Source: Pseudomonadales bacterium
GTDB lineage: Bacteria > Pseudomonadota > Gammaproteobacteria > Pseudomonadales > Azotimanducaceae
Direction: 5' to 3'
NCBI GenBank assembly: GCA_041395945.1
Contig: JAWKZN010000002.1
Span: 558,001 to 622,000 of the forward strand
DNA length: 64,000 bases
The notes below the pieces were generated by a model. That model did no database searches. It had not been told where the DNA came from and was given only the letters and a program-made list of their open reading frames with translations. The position numbers and the translations under genes were made by a program. Shown here piece after piece: positions 1-8,044 of this stretch. The stretch's first letter is position 1, and each line of letters opens with the position of its first letter.

Positions 1-11
1 CTGGACAGCGG

Positions 12-416
12 ATGCCCGCCGACTACCACATCAGCGCAGACGATGGGCTCATTACCGTGCAGATTGACTCCGATGTTGACCTTGCCCACCTCTATGAGGT
101 TGCCAAGCAACTGCTGGAGGACCCGGACTACGACGCCCGGCTGCCGCTGCTCCTGGATCTGCGCAACATGCGTCTGAACATCGTGGAAAGCGCACGCGGG
201 CCCTTCAATCAGTTCATCATCGGCAACTTCGGTCGGAATCGCGAAGCCAGTATCGCCGTGGTCATCGATACGGAACTCGACGAGAAATGCTGCGCCGACA
301 TCTACTGGCTGGCCTGCGCCGTCGGCAGTGCAGAACTCTTCGAAGAGTACGATCTGGCCCTGAAATGGCTGATCAAGCGGGAATTCGCAGAGCCTGCTGC
401 CGGACTGTCCAGGTGA
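12..416 (+). CDS. Hypothetical STAS/SpoIIAA-like protein
   Basis: A 134-residue acidic protein with no signal peptide or membrane segment. Its layout resembles SpoIIAA/STAS-like proteins found near bacterial regulators: an N-terminal strand with an ADDG turn, a helix beginning DLAHLYEVAKQL, then LLLDLRNMRL and a second strand-helix pair. No catalytic motif is visible, so the function is unknown. The first ATG is at base 12. The frame stays open to the window edge, so a longer N-terminus cannot be excluded. The nearest neighbour is a convergent candidate small membrane-peptide gene. The coding frame is convincing, the family assignment tentative. Confidence 0.6.
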   Translation: MPADYHISADDGLITVQIDSDVDLAHLYEVAKQLLEDPDYDARLPLLLDLRNMRLNIVESARGPFNQFIIGNFGRNREASIAVVIDTELDEKCCADIYWLACAVGSAELFEEYDLALKWLIKREFAEPAAGLSR

Positions 417-426
417 CATCCCAGGG

Positions 427-561
427 CTACATCAGCAGGATGCCTCCGGTGATCGCGCCGACCACCAGCCAGAACAGGTAGGGACTCAATAAAGCGATGA
501 TGCGCGCAGCACTGTCGTGCGAACGCGAGTAAAAGCGAGCGTACTGCTGGCGGCCATTCAT
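427..561 (-). CDS. Candidate 44-residue single-span membrane peptide
   Basis: A short minus-strand ORF starts at ATG 561 behind a good ribosome-binding site (GGGAGAC, about 4 bases before the ATG) and stops at TAG 427. The peptide begins MNGRQQYARFYSRSHD and carries a hydrophobic stretch from about residue 22 (IIALLSPYLFWLVVGAI), ending GGILLM. An Arg/Lys-rich N-terminus followed by one span is typical of small inner-membrane peptides. It is convergent with the upstream hypothetical gene. A LexA-type box lies about 420 bp upstream on this strand, but a link is only inferred. No family is recognised. Confidence 0.5.
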   Translation of the reverse strand: MNGRQQYARFYSRSHDSAARIIALLSPYLFWLVVGAITGGILLM

Positions 562-965
562 GGACGTCTCCCTCGTGCGAACTCCGTACGCAGCGGCAAC
601 CGGCGTGCTGGTGTCTTACCAGCCTTCCCCCGCCATTGCCGACCCCGGTCTGCTGTCTCCGCCGTTCGCTGCAAAGCAGCAAACCTCTCTGACACCGCCG
701 TTGAGTCGATGGGCTGTCCATGGCCTTAGCATCCTGACACCGGCTTTGTAACCCGTCGCCGGAGGGTGCAGCAAATGCTTCCGGGCCCGGCGGTGTAATG
801 TCTTTGTAAAACACCTCGGAAAATTTCCGCCGGGGCATCGCAAAAGTGAAAGAAATATGGAACCTGCTCCGCTAACGCATTGATGCAGCAGACAAATCAT
901 TTCAGCGGGACAAACTCAGGTACCGGCCTGCTTTTTTCTGCGAAATTTTTTGTTATCTTTCCTCA
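562..965. other. Non-coding stretch without a recognisable gene
   Basis: Frames here are open on several strands but look like shadows: no family resemblance and poor starts. A perfect 13-base palindrome, CGGAAAATTTCCG, lies at 817-829 and could be an operator. The right end is AT-rich (about 940-960), just before the LexA-type box. Nothing else can be supported. Confidence 0.4.
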
Positions 966-1049
966 CCTCACTAGCCGGGTCTGTATGTATATACAGTGTC
1001 ATTCTCCTCGGCAGGGCGAAGCACCAGGCATACGACCCGGCTAGTGAGG
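966..1049. repeat. 16-bp perfect inverted repeat flanking a LexA-type box
   Basis: The arm CCTCACTAGCCGGGTC (966-981) is the exact reverse complement of GACCCGGCTAGTGAGG (1034-1049). The 52 bases between them contain the LexA-type box. The right arm is also the first part of the adjacent 57-bp tandem repeat, so the two structures share sequence. No transposase is nearby. The role is unknown. Confidence 0.75.
981..996. promoter_or_regulatory. LexA/SOS-box-like operator
   Basis: The sequence CTGTATGTATATACAG fits the gammaproteobacterial LexA consensus CTGT-N8-ACAG at every conserved position, with an alternating AT core. A second box of the same class lies at 40113-40128 before a DUF222/HNH gene. 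No clear gene starts just downstream on either strand. Candidates are the small membrane peptide far to the left, or a gene lost from this spot. Confidence 0.6.
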
Positions 1050-1189
1050 CCAAAATCCTTTTGGCATCACTGGACGGGTCAAAACTGGAAAGCCCGGCTA
1101 GTGAGGCCAAAATCCTTTTGGCATCACTGGACGGGTCAAAACTGGAAAGCCCGGCTAGTGAGGCCAGATCAACCCCCGGCTGATGAGGC
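1036..1189. repeat. 57-bp tandem repeats, each an imperfect hairpin
   Basis: Two complete 57-bp copies (1036-1092 and 1093-1149) appear identical. A 17-bp partial copy follows (1150-1166), then a degenerate start (about 1174-1189, CCCGGCTGATGAGGCC). Within each copy, arms of about 21 bases centred on a TCC loop pair with roughly three mismatches, giving a long hairpin (core AGTGAGGCCAAAA / TTTTGGCATCACT). The unit is 19 codons long, so frames stay open through it on both strands. It lies downstream of cysQ. It lacks the GTTRRRY core of integron attC sites. Confidence 0.8.
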
Positions 1190-1199
1190 CGCGCGCCCG

Positions 1200-2021
1200 T
1201 CAGTCTGCGGCCGAGACCGCCGGCAGGCGCCGCTCCCAGGGATAGGCTGCATCCGCAACCGCGAAGAATTCCGGATTGAGCACCGAGTCCTTGCGGTTGT
1301 ACTCCAGCGCCGAACCATCCGCCGCCCAGACCCGGCCGCCTGCAGCAGCCAGCACCGCGTGTGCCGCGGCGATGTCCCACTCCGACGTCGGTCCCAGTCG
1401 CGGATACAGATCAGCACGACCTTCCGCGAGAATGCACAGTTTCAGCGAACTGCCGACCGGCGTGCGCTCGACAGCGCCGAATTCCGCTGCTAAAGCAGCC
1501 AGATAGCGTTCGAGTCGCTCTCCCCCGTGACTGCGACTGGCAACCACCACCAGAGGCGCAGACTCATCCCGGCGACAACCACCGATTTCACTGCGCGTTC
1601 CGGATGCATGCCGGAAGGCACCCTGGCCGGGGATTCCTGTATAGACCACTCCCTGGGCGGGGACACCCACCACACCGAATACCGGCTTGTGATCATCGAT
1701 AAGTGCGATGTTCACGGTGAACTCATCGTTGCGATTAACGAATTCCCGGGTGCCATCGAGGGGGTCCACCAGCCAGTAGCGTGTCCAGCCCTGCCTGCGG
1801 GAAAACTCAGGCACTGCGGACTCTTCCGAGAAAAGCGGGATCTCCGGCGTCAGCTCTGCTAGCCCCCGGGCGATGATGTTGTGCGCCGCGAGATCGGCCC
1901 TGGTCAGCGGAGACGCGTCATCCTTTGTCTGAACATCGAAGTCGGTGCGGTAAACGTCCATGATCGCGGTGCCCGCACGTTCGACCAGTGCGATCACCGC
2001 GTCTGCCAGATGCCTGTCCAT
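1200..2021 (-). CDS. cysQ: 3'(2'),5'-bisphosphate nucleotidase CysQ
   Basis: A 273-residue inositol-monophosphatase-fold enzyme that converts 3'-phosphoadenosine 5'-phosphate to AMP and phosphate, clearing the by-product of sulfate assimilation. The Mg-binding motifs are in place: EES at about 66-68, DPLDGTREF at about 86-94, and SEWDIAAAH near residue 220. The segment FVNRNDEFTVNIALI is characteristic of CysQ rather than SuhB. It lies 67 bp downstream of nudE on the same strand, the arrangement known from Pseudomonas, so the two are probably cotranscribed. The 57-bp hairpin array lies just beyond its stop codon and may act in 3'-end formation. Confidence 0.93.
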   Translation of the reverse strand: MDRHLADAVIALVERAGTAIMDVYRTDFDVQTKDDASPLTRADLAAHNIIARGLAELTPEIPLFSEESAVPEFSRRQGWTRYWLVDPLDGTREFVNRNDEFTVNIALIDDHKPVFGVVGVPAQGVVYTGIPGQGAFRHASGTRSEIGGCRRDESAPLVVVASRSHGGERLERYLAALAAEFGAVERTPVGSSLKLCILAEGRADLYPRLGPTSEWDIAAAHAVLAAAGGRVWAADGSALEYNRKDSVLNPEFFAVADAAYPWERRLPAVSAAD

Positions 2022-2088
2022 CAGTGTCTCCAGGAGGATTCAAAATTCCGGATCGTCAGCCACCGGCATCGGGTGTCTGCGCAGAACA

Positions 2089-2661
2089 TCAGCGCACCGG
2101 CAGGGGCTTATCCCTGGGCCGCTCGCCCAGCAGGTGCTGGCGGACCAGATACAGTGCGGCGATCGCCCGGGCTTCCCGAAACTCTTCGCGACCGATCAGC
2201 TCATCGAGCCGCGCCAGCGGCCAGCGTACCAGCTCGGGAGGTTCCGGTTCATCGCCGGGCAGACGTTCAGCAAAAAGGTCGCGGGCAAGCACCACATTGA
2301 TGGTGAATCCCATATGTCCCGGCGCCAGATCGAGCTTCTTGATGAACTCGAGCGAGCGGGCCCCGAAACCCACTTCCTCTTTGAGTTCCCGGTTTGCCGC
2401 CTCCTCGAGGGACTCTCCGTCTTCAGCGGCGCCTTTCACCAGGGTAAGCTGGATTTCATGGAAACCGGCGGCGTATTCCCGGATCAGCAGCAGATCCTGG
2501 TTACCGTCCACCGCGACCACGATAACGGCCGCCTTGCCCGATCCCGGCATCCGCTCATAGGTGCGCTCGATCCCGTTGGAAAAACGCAGATCCAGTTCTT
2601 CGATGTGAAAAAAACGCGATCGGGCAATCGTTCGGATCGCCTTGATCTCGGGTACGCTCAC
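2089..2661 (-). CDS. nudE: ADP compounds hydrolase NudE
   Basis: A 190-residue Nudix hydrolase. The Nudix box GX5EX7REUXEEXGU is complete at residues 77-99 (GAAEDGESLEEAANRELKEE followed by VGF). NudE enzymes cleave ADP-ribose, Ap3A and NADH to AMP plus a second phosphate product, a housekeeping role in the cytoplasm. The start ATG at 2661 faces the divergent yrfG gene across a 77-bp gap that must hold both promoters. cysQ follows on the same strand. The nudE/cysQ/yrfG/hslR/hslO neighbourhood supports this identity over other ADP-ribose pyrophosphatases. Confidence 0.9.
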   Translation of the reverse strand: MSVPEIKAIRTIARSRFFHIEELDLRFSNGIERTYERMPGSGKAAVIVVAVDGNQDLLLIREYAAGFHEIQLTLVKGAAEDGESLEEAANRELKEEVGFGARSLEFIKKLDLAPGHMGFTINVVLARDLFAERLPGDEPEPPELVRWPLARLDELIGREEFREARAIAALYLVRQHLLGERPRDKPLPVR

Positions 2662-2738
2662 TTTAAGACCCCTGCAGGTGCGCGGGAGACGCTATCATAC
2701 GCACCACATTGCGCAACTCCCGGCAACCAGCTATCGCC

Positions 2739-3419
2739 ATGATCACCTGGGACACCGTCGACACCGTGCTGCTGGATATGGACGGCACCCTGCTCGATCT
2801 GTGTTATGACAACACCCTCTGGAGCACCCTGCTGCCGGCCCGTTTCGGTGCAGCCCGCGGGATGAGTCTGGGAGACGCCCGGCAGCACCTGTTTTCCCAC
2901 ATGGGAGAAACCCGGGGTCAGCTGCAGTTCTACTGCCTGGACTACTGGGCCACCTTCACCGGCCTCGACATCATTGCCCTGCACCATGAACTGGCAGGTC
3001 TGATCGCCTACCGGCCCAACGTTCCTGAGTTTCTCACCTGGCTGACTGGCAGCGGCAAGCGCTCGCTGCTGGTCACCAACGCTCACCGCGATTCGCTGGC
3101 GGTGAAGCATGCCCATTCCGGGCTCGCCCACAGGCTCGACGCGGTGATATCCAGTCACGACTTCGGCGCGCCTAAGGAGTCCCAGGTATTCTGGCAGCAA
3201 CTGATGCGTGCGCATCCCTTCGATCCCGCTCGTACCCTGCTGATCGACGACAACGACGCAGTCCTGGATGCCGCCGCCGACTATGGCATCGTCCACCTGC
3301 TCAACATCGAGCAGCCCGACAGTGGCCGCCCGGCCCGGCAGAATCTCGGCCGTCTGGCCCTCAAGGACTTCCGCGACATTACCCCGACCGCGCCGAAGGT
3401 GGCGGTCGCTTCGCCTTGA
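2739..3419 (+). CDS. yrfG: GMP/IMP nucleotidase, HAD family (YrfG)
   Basis: A 226-residue HAD hydrolase. Motif I is LDMDGTLLDL (nucleophile Asp at about residue 13), motif II contains VTNAH, and the acidic motif IV is LLIDDNDAVLDAA. The E. coli relative YrfG dephosphorylates GMP and IMP. I chose the ATG at 2739. An upstream TTG at 2709 is also in frame but would add ten unconserved residues. The stop codon overlaps the TTG start of the Hsp15 gene (TTGA at 3416-3419), so translation is likely coupled. Confidence 0.88.
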   Translation: MITWDTVDTVLLDMDGTLLDLCYDNTLWSTLLPARFGAARGMSLGDARQHLFSHMGETRGQLQFYCLDYWATFTGLDIIALHHELAGLIAYRPNVPEFLTWLTGSGKRSLLVTNAHRDSLAVKHAHSGLAHRLDAVISSHDFGAPKESQVFWQQLMRAHPFDPARTLLIDDNDAVLDAAADYGIVHLLNIEQPDSGRPARQNLGRLALKDFRDITPTAPKVAVASP

Positions 3420-3838
3420 GTACCGCGGCCACTGATAACCGGGTGCGCCTCGACCGGTGGCTCTGGGCCGCCCGGTTTTTCAGGACCCGTGCCCAGGCCA
3501 AGGCAGCCATCGAGGCCGGGAAGGTGGATTTTCACGCCGGTGGCCAGCCCCAGGGCCAGACGAGCAAGCCCAGGGTCAGTAAGGAGGTGTCGGTCGGTGA
3601 CTGTCTCAGCATCCGCCGCGGCTGGACTGTAGAGACCGTTGTGGTGCGCGGGTTGTCGGAACAGCGAGGCAGCGCAGGCATCGCCCGGACCCTCTATGAG
3701 GAGACTGCGGACTCCATTGAAGCGCGGGAAGCCGAATCCGCTCGCCGGCGCATGGAACGCGCCGGACTGCAGGTGCCGGATCGTCGCCCCTCGAAGCACG
3801 AACGACGGGCCCGTGCGCAACTGAAACAGGAACACTGA
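3416..3838 (+). CDS. hslR: Ribosome-associated heat shock protein Hsp15
   Basis: A 140-residue S4-domain RNA-binding protein. The S4 core begins VRLDRWLWAARFFRTRAQAK and the C-terminal tail is basic and rich in Arg and Glu, as in E. coli Hsp15. That protein binds free 50S subunits carrying a nascent chain and helps recycle them after heat shock. The start is TTG at 3416, overlapping the yrfG stop by four bases. No ATG lies near the conserved S4 start, so the rare start is well supported. hslO follows after 30 bp, giving the usual hslR-hslO order. Confidence 0.92.
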   Translation: MSTAATDNRVRLDRWLWAARFFRTRAQAKAAIEAGKVDFHAGGQPQGQTSKPRVSKEVSVGDCLSIRRGWTVETVVVRGLSEQRGSAGIARTLYEETADSIEAREAESARRRMERAGLQVPDRRPSKHERRARAQLKQEH

Positions 3839-3868
3839 TCTCCTGCCCCGGGCAGCAGTGCAGATCGA

Positions 3869-4777
3869 ATGGAGAGACCATTGGACGAAATTCGCCGCTT
3901 CAGCTTTATCGAGGCACCCATCCGGGGCCAGTGGGTCAGGCTCAGCTCCGTGCTCACCGAACTCGATGGTCGCCGGACCTACCCGGGGCGGGTGCGCAAT
4001 CTGCTGGGTGAGATGCTGGCCGCCGTGACTCTGGTGGCAGACAACGTCAAATTCCGCGGCGCAGTCGCCCTGCAATCCCGGGGATCTGGCCCACTCACCA
4101 CCGTGCTTGCGGAATGCCGGGAACGCCATCTCCTGCGTGGTCTCGCCAACTGGTCGGATCAGGCGCACATTCCCGATACCGACTCTCTGAAGGCACTGAT
4201 CGGCGACGGCCAGCTGGCCCTGAACCTGATTCCTGATGCGGTCTCGGATGATGCCGAGTCCCAGGCCTACCAGGGACTGGTGGCGCTGAGCGGAGACCGC
4301 CTGGCGGTTAATCTGGAAAGCTACTTCGCTATCAGTGAACAGCTGCCGACCCGCCTCAGCTTCGCGGGCACCCAGGACTCCGTAACCGGCCTCCTGCTGC
4401 AGCGACTACCCGGCAGGGACAACGCAACCGAAGTCGAAATCGACCACCAGCAGGCGCTCTGGGAGGAAGTCCAGCTGCTGGCAGCCACGCTGCGCGAGGA
4501 AGAGCTGGCCGGACTGGACTGCGAGAGCCTGATTACCCGCCTGTTCGGCGGAGCCACCGTGCGCGTGCACCCGCCCCGGGCGCTGCGTTTTCAGTGTACC
4601 TGCAACCGGGACAAGACCAGCACCACCCTGCTCGCCCTGGGCCGGGACGACCTGCTGGAACTGCTCACTGAACAGGAGGCAATCAGCGTCACCTGTGAGA
4701 TCTGTGGCGCTCTCTATGCCTACGACGCCGTCGACGTCCACCAGCTGTTCAGCCCGGATCCCCCCGCCATTCACTAG
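3869..4777 (+). CDS. hslO: Redox-regulated chaperone Hsp33
   Basis: A 302-residue Hsp33, a cytoplasmic holdase activated by oxidation. The C-terminal zinc-binding redox switch is intact: CTC at about 243-245, a 30-residue linker, then CEIC at about 276-279, matching the family CXC-X27-32-CXXC. The N-terminal domain follows E. coli HslO from DEIRRFSFIE onwards. The ATG at 3869 is used here. A TTG at 3881, preceded by GGAGAG, would start four residues later and is almost as good. It follows hslR, and pckA lies 99 bp downstream. Confidence 0.95.
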   Translation: MERPLDEIRRFSFIEAPIRGQWVRLSSVLTELDGRRTYPGRVRNLLGEMLAAVTLVADNVKFRGAVALQSRGSGPLTTVLAECRERHLLRGLANWSDQAHIPDTDSLKALIGDGQLALNLIPDAVSDDAESQAYQGLVALSGDRLAVNLESYFAISEQLPTRLSFAGTQDSVTGLLLQRLPGRDNATEVEIDHQQALWEEVQLLAATLREEELAGLDCESLITRLFGGATVRVHPPRALRFQCTCNRDKTSTTLLALGRDDLLELLTEQEAISVTCEICGALYAYDAVDVHQLFSPDPPAIH

Positions 4778-4876
4778 ACACCTCTGGCGAAGAGGGCCAC
4801 ATCCTGCACATATGCCTGAGTAAAACCCTCTGGCATAATGCGCCGCTCTTTTGGGACACCTGAAAAAGCGACGAAC

Positions 4877-6448
4877 ATGGCCGTAGATATAGACAATACG
4901 TCGAAAAACCTCACCCACGTTGACCTTTCGCGCCCGCTGCTCGCCGAAATCTCGGTGCTGCGCGGGGAAGGCCATTTCGCCAGCAATGGCGCCATCGTGG
5001 TGGAAACCGGTGCCCGCACCGGCCGCTCACCGAAGGACCGCTTCATCGTCCAGGAGCCTTCCACTGCCGATGCCATCGACTGGGGTGCCATCAACCAGCC
5101 GATCAGACCGGAGGTGTTCGAAGCCCTCTGGGATCGGGTGCAGCTGCATCTCGAAAACTGTGAGACCTTCGAATCCCACCTGCACGTGGGCGCGGATCCG
5201 GAGCACTATCTGCCCATCGAAGTGACCACCGAATACGCCTGGCACGCGCTCTTCGGCCGGGCACTGTTCATCACACCCGAGCACTACAACCCGCACAACA
5301 AACAGGTCTGGCAGGTGGTGAACGCACCCGGCTTCGTCTGCAATCCGAAGCGTGACGGCACCAACAGTGACGGTACCGTGATGATCAACTTCGCCCAGCG
5401 CAAGGTACTGCTCGCCGGTATGCGCTATGCGGGCGAAATGAAGAAATCCATGTTCTCCGTGCTGAACTTTCTGCTGCCGGAAAAGGACGTGCTGCCCATG
5501 CACTGCTCCGCGAATATGGGCCCCGAGGGCGATGTCACCCTCTTCTTCGGACTGTCCGGTACCGGAAAAACCACCCTTTCCGCTGATCCGGATCGATTCC
5601 TGATCGGTGATGACGAACACGGCTGGGGCAAAGGCACGGTCTTCAATTTCGAAGGCGGCTGCTACGCGAAATGCATCGACCTCACCCGGGAAAACGAACC
5701 GGTCATCTTCGATGCCATCAGTTTCGGGGCCATTGTCGAAAACGTGGTGATCGACCCCCAGACCCGGATACCCGACTACGCGGATTCGAGCCTCACGGAA
5801 AACACCCGGGCCTGCTACTCGCGGGACAACATCGAAGCCAAGGTACCCGAGAATCGTGGCGGCGAACCCAACAGCATCATCTTCCTGACCTGCGATGTCA
5901 GCGGCGTGCTGCCACCGGTGGCTCTGCTGTCGAAAGAAGCGGCCGCCTATCACTTTCTGTCCGGTTATACGGCCGCCGTCGGTTCGACGGAAATCGGCTC
6001 CACGGAAGCCTTCAAAATCACCTTCTCAACCTGTTTTGGCGCACCCTTCTTTCCGCGACCGGCCGGTGTCTACGCCGACCTGCTGATCAAGCGGATCGAA
6101 GACTTCCAATCCCGGGTCTATCTGGTCAACACCGGCTGGACAGGTGGCGGCTACGGCGTGGGCAGGCGCTTCAACATCCCCACTACCCGTGCCATCATCC
6201 GCGCGATCCAGTCCGGATCCCTCAAGGATGTGGCGACTGAAACACTGCCCGGCCTCAATCTGCAGATCCCCAAGGCAGTAGACGGTGTCGACACGCAATT
6301 GCTGAATCCGCGCAACACCTGGTCAGACAAAGCAGCCTATGACAGGGCGGCCAGAAATCTGATCGGCAGATTCCAGGAAAATTTCAAGAAATACGACGTG
6401 GAAAAAACCATCGTGGACGCAGGTCCGGATGGAAATTTCGGCAGCTGA
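4877..6448 (+). CDS. pckA: Phosphoenolpyruvate carboxykinase (ATP)
   Basis: About 523 residues. It catalyses oxaloacetate + ATP to phosphoenolpyruvate + CO2 + ADP, the first committed step of gluconeogenesis. The kinase-1a P-loop GLSGTGKT lies at about residues 225-232 and the kinase-2 region (FEGGCYAKCIDL) near 258; GRSPKDRF is near the N-terminus. ATG 4877 (MAVDIDN) is chosen over the in-frame ATG at 4838 because the family begins close to this point. A possible -10 hexamer CATAAT sits at 4834-4839 without a good -35. gshA begins within 9-27 bases of the stop, so readthrough into it is likely. Confidence 0.95.
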   Translation: MAVDIDNTSKNLTHVDLSRPLLAEISVLRGEGHFASNGAIVVETGARTGRSPKDRFIVQEPSTADAIDWGAINQPIRPEVFEALWDRVQLHLENCETFESHLHVGADPEHYLPIEVTTEYAWHALFGRALFITPEHYNPHNKQVWQVVNAPGFVCNPKRDGTNSDGTVMINFAQRKVLLAGMRYAGEMKKSMFSVLNFLLPEKDVLPMHCSANMGPEGDVTLFFGLSGTGKTTLSADPDRFLIGDDEHGWGKGTVFNFEGGCYAKCIDLTRENEPVIFDAISFGAIVENVVIDPQTRIPDYADSSLTENTRACYSRDNIEAKVPENRGGEPNSIIFLTCDVSGVLPPVALLSKEAAAYHFLSGYTAAVGSTEIGSTEAFKITFSTCFGAPFFPRPAGVYADLLIKRIEDFQSRVYLVNTGWTGGGYGVGRRFNIPTTRAIIRAIQSGSLKDVATETLPGLNLQIPKAVDGVDTQLLNPRNTWSDKAAYDRAARNLIGRFQENFKKYDVEKTIVDAGPDGNFGS

Positions 6449-6475
6449 CCGCGCCGGGTGTCGGAGACAAGTGCC

Positions 6476-8044
6476 TTGACCGCAAACGTTTTCGATATCC
6501 CAGAGCAGGTTCTGGACTCGATGGGCGCCGACCTCACGGTGCTCACCCGCATGCGCTGTGGCATCGAAAAGGAAAGCCTGCGGGTGACGCGGGAAGGTGC
6601 ACTCTCACCCGAACCACATCCTGCAGGTCTCGGTTCTCCACTCACCCACCCGCACATCACCACCGATTTCAGCGAAGCGCAGCTCGAACTGATCACCAGT
6701 GTCCATGAGTCCAGCGATACCTGCATCGCTCAGCTCGAAGACGTGCACCGCTTTGTCTATCAGCAGTTGCACGACGAATTGTTGTGGGCGAGCAGCATGC
6801 CCTGTGTGCTGGGTTCGGATGAAGATATCCCCGTAGGTCGCTACGGCAGCTCCAACATCGCCCAGGCAAAGACCGTTTATCGCCTTGGTCTTGGCAACCG
6901 CTACGGCCGTCTGATGCAGACGATCTCCGGCATCCACTACAACTTTTCCGTACCCGAGGCCTTCTGGGAGCCGCTGGCCCGTCTGCGTGGCAGCGAGCCG
7001 GACCAGGATTTCCGCACCGCTGCCTATTTCGGCCTGATCCGGAATTTCCGCCGCTACTCCTGGCTGCTCATTTACCTGTTCGGCGCCTCGCCGGCCATCT
7101 GCAAGAGTTTCGTGAAAGGCAAAACCCACGCCCTCGAAGTCTTCGACGAAGGTTCCCTGTATCTGCCCTACGCAACCTCTCTGCGGATGGGCCGACTCGG
7201 CTATCAGAGCGACGCGCAGCAGTCCCTGCATATCTCCTATAACTGTTTTTCCCGGTACGCGGCTTCGATGCAGCAGGCGCTGACCACCTCCTACCCGGCG
7301 TATGAAAAGATTGGCGTGAAGGTGGACGGCGAGTACCGGCAGCTCAACACCAACCTGCTGCAGATCGAAAACGAGTTCTACGGAACCATCCGGCCCAAGC
7401 GTCCGGTACAGAAAGACGAACGGCCGCTGGATGCGCTGCGCAGTCGCGGTGTGGAGTACGTGGAAGTACGCTGCCTGGATCTCAACCCTTTCCTGCCGGT
7501 CGGTATCGATACCCAGGAAGCCCGCTTCCTGGATGTGTTCCTGCTCTACTGTCTGCTGCTCGACAGCCCTGAAGACAGCGAGGAAGAATCTGCCACCATG
7601 TCCGCGAATCAGCTGAAGGTGGTGGAGCAGGGACGGCGACCCGGACTGCCACTGGAAATTCTGGGCACCACCCACACGCTTGCGGAGTGGGGAGACGTGC
7701 TCTGTCACGGTCTGCAGCCTGTTGCCGATCTGCTGGATGAGGCAAACGGCCACGACATGTTCACTTACAGTCTGGCAGTGCAGAAACAGAAGCTGGCTGA
7801 TCCCGAGCAGACGCCTTCGGCGCGCATTCTCGAGATGATGCGCAGCCAGGAGATCCCCTTCTTCCGTTTCATCATGAATCAGTCGATTGCCCACAAGGGC
7901 TACTTCGACAACCGGCCTCTGCGGGATCGCACCCTGCGGCGCTACACGCGTCTTGCCGAAGACTCCGTGAAGGAGCAGATCCGGATCGAGCAGGCCGACA
8001 CCGTCGACTTCGATACTTTTCTCGAGGGCTACCTGGCGCTCTGA
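6476..8044 (+). CDS. gshA: Glutamate-cysteine ligase
   Basis: About 522 residues, the length of the proteobacterial GshA family. It performs the first and rate-limiting step of glutathione synthesis, ATP-dependent joining of L-glutamate and L-cysteine. The N-terminal signature RCGIEKESLRV and the downstream FSEAQLELIT are typical. Two starts are possible: GTG 6458, or TTG 6476, which has a well-placed GGAGAC about seven bases upstream and is preferred here. The stop codon overlaps the next start (TGATG), indicating translational coupling with the acyl-carrier-protein phosphodiesterase gene. Confidence 0.93.
   Translation: MTANVFDIPEQVLDSMGADLTVLTRMRCGIEKESLRVTREGALSPEPHPAGLGSPLTHPHITTDFSEAQLELITSVHESSDTCIAQLEDVHRFVYQQLHDELLWASSMPCVLGSDEDIPVGRYGSSNIAQAKTVYRLGLGNRYGRLMQTISGIHYNFSVPEAFWEPLARLRGSEPDQDFRTAAYFGLIRNFRRYSWLLIYLFGASPAICKSFVKGKTHALEVFDEGSLYLPYATSLRMGRLGYQSDAQQSLHISYNCFSRYAASMQQALTTSYPAYEKIGVKVDGEYRQLNTNLLQIENEFYGTIRPKRPVQKDERPLDALRSRGVEYVEVRCLDLNPFLPVGIDTQEARFLDVFLLYCLLLDSPEDSEEESATMSANQLKVVEQGRRPGLPLEILGTTHTLAEWGDVLCHGLQPVADLLDEANGHDMFTYSLAVQKQKLADPEQTPSARILEMMRSQEIPFFRFIMNQSIAHKGYFDNRPLRDRTLRRYTRLAEDSVKEQIRIEQADTVDFDTFLEGYLAL

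Noticed and set aside
302..838. Long minus-strand open frame beginning MPRRKFSEV
   Set aside because: It reads through the antisense of the first hypothetical gene, has no family resemblance and a composition like other shadow frames.
950..1183. 77-codon plus-strand frame through the 57-bp repeats
   Set aside because: Its length follows from the three-base periodicity of the repeat; the opposite strand is open too, and no ribosome-binding site is convincing.
1036..1189. Integron attC sites or a CRISPR array
   Set aside because: No RYYYAAC/GTTRRRY cores and no integrase; only two full copies, adjacent without spacers.
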